This document shows, one piece after another, positions 57,064-64,000 of a stretch of 64,000 nucleotides of DNA. The DNA is from Osedax fenrisi (taxonomy: Eukaryota > Annelida > Polychaeta > Sabellida > Siboglinidae): positions 65,853,040 through 65,917,039 of the forward strand of contig OZ025242.1 in NCBI GenBank assembly GCA_964019155.1, given 5' to 3'. The notes under the pieces were generated by a model. The model had not been told where the DNA came from. It searched no databases and saw only the letters and a program-made list of their open reading frames with translations. Position 1 is the stretch's first letter; the number at the start of each line of letters is the position of its first letter. Made by a program: the position numbers and the translations under genes.

Positions 57064-60000
57064 ATGTCAATTACTAATCATACACTACATATATATATTC
57101 CTATATCTGAGCATGTATTTTGTGAGATATGTAACAAGTCCTTACATGGTAAAGGCCGTCACATATCTCTCAAAAAACACCTCGAAACAGCTCATTCTAT
57201 ATACATTAGAGAGTTCAGTTTCAAATGTGTGGGTTGCGATAGAACCTTCAGTAACCTCAGAGGTACTGCAGCTCACACTAAAAACTGTCCTCCACCTTCG
57301 AATGTAGCTAAAATCGAGGTGATCTCATTAACTGATGATCATATTTCGTTCGTGTTGTTAATGCCAGCAGCGCCACAACGCTGCCACTTCGAAGGGTGTA
57401 CTTTCACATCCTTCGCTAAAGGTACGCTAGCTGCGCCTAGTTTTCAACACCACCTGTACCGTAAACATAGCCTACAATCAAGTTACACATGGAAGTGTCT
57501 AACTTGTGGCAAACGTTTGACGGCAGGCGAGGTTAGATCGAAATCTCACTTCAGATCATGCATGCTCAGAGAGATTCCCTCTGATGAAGAATCAGAATCG
57601 GTACTACCAGATTCCTCTGTCTCCACTATTCTTTCAAATAGTTCACAAGTTTCTGATAGTTCCGATTCAATGCCACCCACTCCAATTAATCCTGTGTCAG
57701 ATGATGAGTCAGATTCGGAATTGTCGGTTTCCTCTGTGAACACTATTCCTGTGAACAGTTCACATGATTCCGACAGTTTCGAATCATTGATTTCTAACAT
57801 CCCTATGGACTCATCATTGGATTCGGTTTCTTCATCGGAAAGGGAATCTCCTTCCAATACTGCAGACTACTCCACAATAACCCCCCTGTCCCCAACCACA
57901 CCGATACTCACTCAACTGTCACCGACTCCACTATCACTTACTCAACTGACCCCATCTCCACTGTCTCCAACTCCACTGTCCCCATCCATACCGCTACTAA
58001 CTCTACTGTCACCAACTCCACTAACTCAACTGTCACCGACTCCACTATCACTTACTCAACTGACCCCATCTCCACTGTCTCCAACTCCACCGTCCCCATC
58101 CATACCGCTACTAACTCAACTGTCACCAACCCCACTAACTCAACTGACACCAACTTCACTGCCTCCTACCACACTATCCCCAACTTCACCAACTCCACGA
58201 CCCATGACCCCACTTACTTCAGCTCCTCTGACACGGACCGTAACTCCACTAACTGAACAACTACTGACTGTTACTCCCCTACTCTCCAATACTGAACTTC
58301 CCCCCACCGAACGCCAGGCTAACCCGCTTTTAACTAAGTGGATCCCGGAACTAGCGACCTGCAACTCGGATAACTTCGATGGTCTTCTAAGAGAGTGCGC
58401 TGCTGATATGTTGATGCAATCATCTCCTAGACTGGAATCCCTACCCAGTAGATCTACCGGTTCCGGTAGATCGAATTCACGTAGACACCAGTCTAGGCAA
58501 CAGCAGCGCGCTAGAAGGCCTAGACATCATGATCCGAAAGATGCCAGCTTTATCCAAAAGCTCTTCAATATCTACCCGAAAAGGGCAGTAAGGCAGGTAT
58601 TGAAGGAAGAGAGCCCGAGATACTCTGGCTCCCTTGGCAATCTAAAGCAGTTCGCTAGTTCTTTAATCGAATCATCTTCCTTTGCAACTAGCTTTCCGAA
58701 CAATCCTTTCGACGGGATTGAATGGGGGGTTCCATCAGATGAGCAATCGCTCTCGCTCACGGAACCACCCACTAGAAAGGAAATAGTAAGAAAGCTAAGC
58801 AAAGTTTCTAATACGGCCCCAGGTCACGATGGCCTCAGGTATAGACACATCAAGAAGTGTGACCCTAGTGGTAAATTACTCGAGGCTATTTTTAAGGTCG
58901 TACATGAATTAGGTATCCCTAAAAATTGGAAAGTTGGTAAAACAATTTTAATCCATAAAAAAGGATGCCTAGAAGATGCATTCAACTTCAGACCGATAAC
59001 GCTCCTTTGCACACTATACAAGCTTTACTCAAGTATTCTTGCGAGTAAGCTGGTGAAGGTAGCGACCGATCTGAAGTGGATCTCACAAGAACAAAAGGGT
59101 TTTATTCCTGGCCTCAAAGGTATCCAAGAGCATACCTACCTACTAGAGAGCTGTGTAGGTGAGGCTAGGAAAAACCATAAACCCTTGTTCATGGCGTGGT
59201 TAGACCTCAGAAATGCGTTCGACTCCCTCCCCCACACTATTTTAAAATCCCTTTTTACTTCCCTCCCCATACCACATAGCTTACAGACGACTTTACTGGA
59301 CATATACAGCGGCACTAAATGTTCGCTTGTAGGTGGTCAACACAAGATCGATGTAAGTCCCACGGCCGGGGTTAGACAGGGTGATGGACTTAGTCCCATC
59401 ATCTTTAATCTAGCCACCGAGCCGCTAATTAGATTGATAAAGTCCATAAATGACGGATTCAATCTAAATGGGCAAATGATCAAAACGACCACCTATGCCG
59501 ACGACACTGCAATTATCTCAGATAATTCGGCTAGCCTACAGGTCTGCCTAAATAAACTTCAGGCAGTTTCATCTTCTTTAGGGCTCCAATTCAATCCCAC
59601 CAAATGCAAATCAATCTCAATAGTTAATAACCAAGTTTTTCATACCCCATTCTCTATCAATAATACACCCATCCCATCCCTAAAGAAAGATGAATTTGAA
59701 GTTTATTTAGGAATTCCTATAGGTCATAAATACTTGTTTGGTCTTTCAAGCGACATACCCAACCAACTAACGTCGGTAGCTGAATCACTACTAGCTCCTT
59801 GGCAAAAGTTAGAGGTTCTAAGAACCCACCTTTTGCCATCGATGTCTTTTCAGCTATCGTCTGGTAGGGTCAAGAAAGACCAACTAGCTGACTTAGATAA
59901 TCTGGTCGCTAAATTCCTAAAATACATATGCAAATTGCCGGAACGTGCATCGAACACGTTCCTTTATGCATCACGCAATGTAGGGGGTTTAGCGATCCAG

Positions 60001-61026
60001 AAATGCAGTGAAGAAGCGGACATTTGGACAAGTGCCAAAGGTATACAGCTGTTAGATTCTGACGATCTAACGATTAGGCACCTGGCAAGAATTGAATTGG
60101 ATAACACCATTTCTACCGGGCTTAAAGGTAGAAATGCCTGCCATTTAAAATTCTTGTCGGGTAGCAACGATGATGGACTTTTTGCTTTTCGTCACAACTC
60201 TACCTTATCCAATCTATGGACCAGAGTGCGAAAAGCAGTAACTAGGTTGCATTGCAAGATCGATGCCGATGAACAAAACTATTTATTAATCATCGATGAT
60301 GTCTCTTGCTTTGCATCCAAAATTACAAAGTGCATCAGATTAGCCCTCAGAGAGAGATGGTCAGCCAAGCTAAAGAACCTCTCTGTTCAGGGCCGCGTTG
60401 CTAGAGCCTTCTCGTTGGATGTTAGATCTAACGATATACCTTACCTCATCTCTCAACGTACACGACTATCATTTAATGCCTGGAGTTACTGGCATAAATC
60501 TAAATTATGCTGCCTGCCAGTAAAATTCATTCCAGGAACAACATCAAATGATGATCAATGTCGACGATGCGGCGATACATTAGAAACAACATCTCACGTT
60601 GTTTCGAATTGCCGCATCATGTACAGAGAGATGACTACTAGACATGACAGCGTAGAACTGATACTGACTTCCCTTTTAGATAATTTTAATATAGCTTATT
60701 CATATAAATATAATATAAATAATCTTATCCCGGACATCCTTATAACTTCCCCAACTCGATTAGTTATCGACATTACATGTCCTTTCGATGAAGAGAGTAA
60801 TCTGAGGAATGCTGCGGATTTTAAGATCCGAAAGTATATCTCGATCGGTAAAGTCATCCCATTAGTCGTCGGCACTAATGGTACATGGCTACCAGAAAAT
60901 GATGAGATAAGTAGGATTCTTAATATCCCATCAAAAATGTGGGCTAAAGCTAAACGCAATATGCGAATTGCAGCTATTGGAGGTTCAGCTTTAGTCACAA
61001 AAGCATTCTTCAGTGATCCGGGATAA
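57064..61026 (+). CDS. Utopia-like (R2/NeSL-type) retrotransposon protein, full-length copy C
   Basis: 1320 codons, no stop. Four zinc fingers: C20-C23-H39-H44, C55-C58-H71-C75, C107-C112-H130-H135, C145-C148-H162-C166. Residues about 185-415 are Ser/Thr/Pro-rich with repeated LSPTPL units; then a basic stretch (RRHQSRQQQRARRPRHH, about 475-495) and the pre-RT motif IYPKRAVRQVL. RT follows, with APGHDGLRYRHIKKC, ILIHKKG, FRPITLLCTLYKL, MAWLDLRNAFDSLPH, GVRQGDGLSPIIFN and catalytic YADD at 811-814. The C-terminus has the CCHC knuckle C1166-C1169-H1178-C1183 and restriction-like endonuclease residues PD (1223-1224), VID and KIRKY. The architecture and U2 target match the Utopia lineage: target-primed reverse transcription after site-specific nicking of U2 genes. 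All catalytic residues are present, so it may be active. No RNase H or ULP1-type protease seen. Confidence 0.93.
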   Translation: MSITNHTLHIYIPISEHVFCEICNKSLHGKGRHISLKKHLETAHSIYIREFSFKCVGCDRTFSNLRGTAAHTKNCPPPSNVAKIEVISLTDDHISFVLLMPAAPQRCHFEGCTFTSFAKGTLAAPSFQHHLYRKHSLQSSYTWKCLTCGKRLTAGEVRSKSHFRSCMLREIPSDEESESVLPDSSVSTILSNSSQVSDSSDSMPPTPINPVSDDESDSELSVSSVNTIPVNSSHDSDSFESLISNIPMDSSLDSVSSSERESPSNTADYSTITPLSPTTPILTQLSPTPLSLTQLTPSPLSPTPLSPSIPLLTLLSPTPLTQLSPTPLSLTQLTPSPLSPTPPSPSIPLLTQLSPTPLTQLTPTSLPPTTLSPTSPTPRPMTPLTSAPLTRTVTPLTEQLLTVTPLLSNTELPPTERQANPLLTKWIPELATCNSDNFDGLLRECAADMLMQSSPRLESLPSRSTGSGRSNSRRHQSRQQQRARRPRHHDPKDASFIQKLFNIYPKRAVRQVLKEESPRYSGSLGNLKQFASSLIESSSFATSFPNNPFDGIEWGVPSDEQSLSLTEPPTRKEIVRKLSKVSNTAPGHDGLRYRHIKKCDPSGKLLEAIFKVVHELGIPKNWKVGKTILIHKKGCLEDAFNFRPITLLCTLYKLYSSILASKLVKVATDLKWISQEQKGFIPGLKGIQEHTYLLESCVGEARKNHKPLFMAWLDLRNAFDSLPHTILKSLFTSLPIPHSLQTTLLDIYSGTKCSLVGGQHKIDVSPTAGVRQGDGLSPIIFNLATEPLIRLIKSINDGFNLNGQMIKTTTYADDTAIISDNSASLQVCLNKLQAVSSSLGLQFNPTKCKSISIVNNQVFHTPFSINNTPIPSLKKDEFEVYLGIPIGHKYLFGLSSDIPNQLTSVAESLLAPWQKLEVLRTHLLPSMSFQLSSGRVKKDQLADLDNLVAKFLKYICKLPERASNTFLYASRNVGGLAIQKCSEEADIWTSAKGIQLLDSDDLTIRHLARIELDNTISTGLKGRNACHLKFLSGSNDDGLFAFRHNSTLSNLWTRVRKAVTRLHCKIDADEQNYLLIIDDVSCFASKITKCIRLALRERWSAKLKNLSVQGRVARAFSLDVRSNDIPYLISQRTRLSFNAWSYWHKSKLCCLPVKFIPGTTSNDDQCRRCGDTLETTSHVVSNCRIMYREMTTRHDSVELILTSLLDNFNIAYSYKYNINNLIPDILITSPTRLVIDITCPFDEESNLRNAADFKIRKYISIGKVIPLVVGTNGTWLPENDEISRILNIPSKMWAKAKRNMRIAAIGGSALVTKAFFSDPG

Positions 61027-61285
61027 GATTATATCTTTTAATTGTTTTTTAATTGTTTTTTCGTTTTTTTTTATTACTGTTTTATACATATTTTTACATA
61101 TTTTTACATATTTTTACATATTTTATATATTTTACGTTATTTTCTTTACTCACATAAATACATAAATTTTACATAAACTTATCTCTTTGTTTTATATTTA
61201 AATTAATTTTTAGATTGCCACTATAGGTAACATAATGATGATTATGGTTAATTGATAATTTACTCGATAAATCACCCTATCTGAA
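61027..61285 (+). other. Utopia-like 3' UTR, copy C
   Basis: As in copies A and B with minor changes (TTTCTTTACTCACAT). Confidence 0.8.
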
Positions 61286-61439
61286 ATCTGTTCTTAAGAG
61301 CTTAATTTCTCTTATGTCTTGCATAGCTTGACTTCGAAATTAAACTGATTTTTGACACCGGGGAAAGATACTGGAGCTTGCTCCAACTTTCCCACGCGTT
61401 GACCTGGTATTGCAGTACCTCCAGGACCGGCGCACTCCC
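61286..61439 (+). ncRNA. U2 snRNA 3' part (copy 3 of 4)
   Basis: Appears identical to the other 154-nt segments. Confidence 0.9.
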
Positions 61440-61623
61440 TTCGGGGACAAATAAACTAATATTTAATATCAATTTCCTATTAATTAATATTTCATTTACT
61501 GTCCCCCCCTAGTTAACTTATATTTATTATTAATTGAGTTTATTTTGACCACTATGTATTAGCAACATTATTTTAAATTGACATCCACAGTAATATCTCA
61601 TTTACTCCCCCCTTAGTTAACTT
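61440..61623 (+). repeat. Truncated U2-array spacer
   Basis: Only the first 184 bases of the spacer, cut at TTAGTTAACTTTTATT before the satellite begins; copy D follows at once. Confidence 0.85.
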
Positions 61624-62367
61624 TTATTAATCATCGATGATGTCTCTTGCTTTGCATCCAAAATTACAAAGTCCATCAGATTAGCCCTCAGAGAGAGATG
61701 GTCAGCCAAGCTAAAGAACCTCTCTGTTCAGGGCCGCGTTGCTAGAGCCTTCTCGTTGGATGTTAGATCTAACGATATACCTTACCTCATCTCTCAACGT
61801 ACACGACTATCATTTGATGCCTGGAGTTACTGGCATAAATCTAAATTATGCTGCCTGCCAGTAAAATTCATTCCAGGAACAACATCAAATGATGATCAAT
61901 GTCGACGATGCGGCGATACATTAGAAACAACATCTCACGTTGTTTCGAATTGCCGCATCATGTACAGAGAGATGACTACTAGACATGACAGCGTAGAACT
62001 GATACTGACTTCCCTTTTAGATAATTTTAATATAGCTTATTCATATAAATATAATATAAATAATCTTATCCCGGACATCCTTATAACTTCCCCAACTCGA
62101 TTAGTTATCGACATTACATGTCCTTTCGATGAAGAGAGTAATCTGAGGAATGCTGCGGATTTTAAGATCCGAAAGTATATCTCGATCGGTAAAGTCATCC
62201 CATTAGTCGTCGGCACTAATGGTACATGGCTACCAGAAAATGATGAGATAAGTAGGATTCTTAATATCCCATCAAAAATGTGGGCTAAAGCTAAACGCAA
62301 TATGCGAATTGCAGCTATTGAAGGTTCAGCTTTAGTCACAAAAGCATTCTTCAGTGATCCGGGATAA
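61624..62367 (+). pseudogene. Utopia-like retrotransposon copy D, 5'-truncated
   Basis: Open frame for residues about 1077-1320 of copy C (from LLIIDDVSCFASK to AFFSDPG): the region after RT, zinc knuckle CRRC-H-C and endonuclease core. RT is absent. It joins the truncated spacer with shared TTATT. It carries IEGSAL and 3' UTR variants identical to copy A, marking it as the paralogue of A in a tandem duplication. Confidence 0.9.
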
Positions 62368-62624
62368 GATTATATCTTTTAATTGTTTTTTAATTGTTTT
62401 TTCGTTTTTTATCATTGTTTTATACATATTTTTACATATTTTTACATATTTTTACATATCTTATATATTTTACGTTATTTTTCTTATTCACATAAATACA
62501 TAAATTCTACATAAACTTATCTCTTTGTTTTTATATTTAAATTAATTTTTAGATTGCCACTATAGGTAACATAATGATGATTATGGTTAATTGATAATTT
62601 ACTCGATAAATCACCCTATCTGAA
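62368..62624 (+). other. Utopia-like 3' UTR, copy D
   Basis: Matches copy A except one fewer T in the CGTTTTTT run. Confidence 0.8.
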
Positions 62625-62778
62625 ATCTGTTCTTAAGAGCTTAATTTCTCTTATGTCTTGCATAGCTTGACTTCGAAATTAAACTGATTTTTGACACCGG
62701 GGAAAGATACTGGAGCTTGCTCCAACTTTCCCACGCGTTGACCTGGTATTGCAGTACCTCCAGGACCGGCGCACTCCC
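62625..62778 (+). ncRNA. U2 snRNA 3' part (copy 4 of 4)
   Basis: Appears identical to the other 154-nt segments. Confidence 0.9.
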
Positions 62779-63916
62779 TTCGGGGACAAATAAACTAATA
62801 TTTAATATCAATTTCCTATTAATTAATATTTCATTTACTGTCCCCCCCTAGTTAACTTATATTTATTATTAATTGAGTTTATTTTGACCACTATGTATTA
62901 GCAACATTATTTTAAATTGACATCCACAGTAATATCTCATTTACTCCCCCCTTAGTTAACTTTTATTTATTATTAATGATGAGTTTATTTTGACCACTAT
63001 ATATGATTTAAATTCAAGCCTAATTTAAACATTAATTTTGATCAAATTTACCACTCATTAGGGCTAATTTTTTGACTAATTTTGATATAAATTAACCAAT
63101 AGATTTAATCTCAAATTAAGCCTTTTAATGTGTAAACATTAATTTCTTAAATAAATTAAGCTTATACTGACCACTAGTTTTTATCTAAATTCAAGCCTAA
63201 TTTTAACATGAATTTTGATGAAATTTACCACTCATTTAGGCTAATTTTGTCGACTAATTTTTATATAATTTTACCAATAGATTTAAGCTCAAATTAAGCC
63301 TTTTAATGTGTAAACATTAATTTCTTACATATATTAAGCTTATTTTGACCAGTAGTTTTTATTCAAACCTAATTTTAACATTAATTTTGATGAAATTTAC
63401 CACTCATTTAGGCTAATTTTGTCGAATAATTTTGATATAATTTTACCAATAGATTTAATCTCAAATTAAGCCTTTTAATGTGTAAACATTAATTTCTTAA
63501 ATAAATTAAGCTTATACTGACCACTAGTTTTGATTAAAATTCAAGCCTAATTTTAACATTAATTTTGATGAAATTTACCACTCATTTAGGCTAATTTTGT
63601 CGAATAATTTTGATATAATTTTACCAATAGATTTAATCTCAAATTAAGCCTTTTAATGTGTAAACATTAATTTCTTAAATAAATTAAGCTTACATTGACC
63701 ACTAGTTTTGATTAAAATTCAAGCCTAATTTTAACATTAATTTTGATGAATTTTGTTATCCTTAGTTTGACCATCTTAAATACTATATTAACTCCTATAT
63801 CACATATTCAATATCTATAGACAATATATATTCATGTGTTGTATATTTATATACTTATTCATACACCATGCATTGCCCATATACAATATCCATAATATAC
63901 ATTTACTCCCCCCTGA
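62779..63916 (+). repeat. U2-array spacer with about 178-bp satellite
   Basis: Matches 52156-53292 nearly base for base at an offset of 10,623, including AAGCCTAATTTAAACATTAA variants. Confidence 0.88.
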
Positions 63917-64000
63917 TTTTTTAAAATCCCTTTTTACTTCCCTCCCCATACCACATAGCTTACAGACGACTTTACTGGACATATACAGCGGCACTAAATG
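63917..64000 (+). pseudogene. Utopia-like retrotransposon copy B', cut by the window edge
   Basis: Begins with the same junction as copy B (CTCCCCCCTGATTTT then TTAAAATCCC) and runs LKSLFTSLPIPHSLQTTLLD to the edge. Identical breakpoint shows duplication, not an independent insertion. Confidence 0.88.

Overview
The window looks like animal (metazoan) nuclear DNA: very AT-rich, full of microsatellites, minisatellites, miniature transposons and decayed LINEs, with one split gene and a retrotransposon array in U2 snRNA gene sequence. It carries no bacterial signatures such as operons, ribosome binding sites or CRISPR arrays. An early-branching animal (sponge or cnidarian grade) is possible, but the sequence does not fix the taxon.

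Region 1 (about 1.0-21.9 kb, minus strand) holds a UDP-glycosyltransferase (UGT) gene spread over about 21 kb. I recognise eleven exons by splice sites, matching phases and UGT motifs: signal peptide, VDGIDFSG, NREVVLLDQPR, FLGGLAAHD, SFGSAVTT, KWLPQNDLLG, FVTHSGANG and GVPMLMIPLFGD. One linking N-terminal segment and the C-terminal membrane anchor were not found. The introns are packed with satellites, a TTTGGG telomere-like higher-order array, (ATT)n tracts and MITEs. Minisatellites repeatedly begin at the 5' splice sites, and in two cases duplicate exon sequence together with the donor.

Region 2 (about 22-50.6 kb) has no confident host gene. It holds LINE remnants (CR1/Jockey-like at 22.3 and 35.3 kb, an L2/CR1-like 3' end at 30.7 kb, an RTE-like ORF at 37.6-39.2 kb), several DNA-transposon miniatures with readable target duplications (TTAA families, a hAT-like copy, a pogo-like copy, a CAAAGATTTT family with 7-bp duplications), a candidate solo LTR, perfect palindromes, and a three-level nested inverted-repeat structure at 48-50.6 kb.

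Region 3 (51.4-64 kb, plus strand) is the highlight: a tandem array of a Utopia-like non-LTR retrotransposon (R2/NeSL-type, with zinc fingers, RT and restriction-like endonuclease). One copy at 57.06-61.03 kb has an intact 1320-codon ORF; the others are 5'-truncated. Every copy whose 3' end is visible runs into the same 154-nt 3' part of a U2 snRNA gene (from AUCUGUUCUU through Sm site, stem III and stem IV), followed by a spacer satellite. The U2 5' part occurs only once, at 51458, upstream of the first truncated copy, so the insertion site lies just after the branch-point recognition sequence GUAGUA. Matching offsets show that the array contains a tandem duplication with a period of about 10.62 kb. 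The other copies are joined to spacer DNA rather than to U2 5' halves, with short microhomologies.
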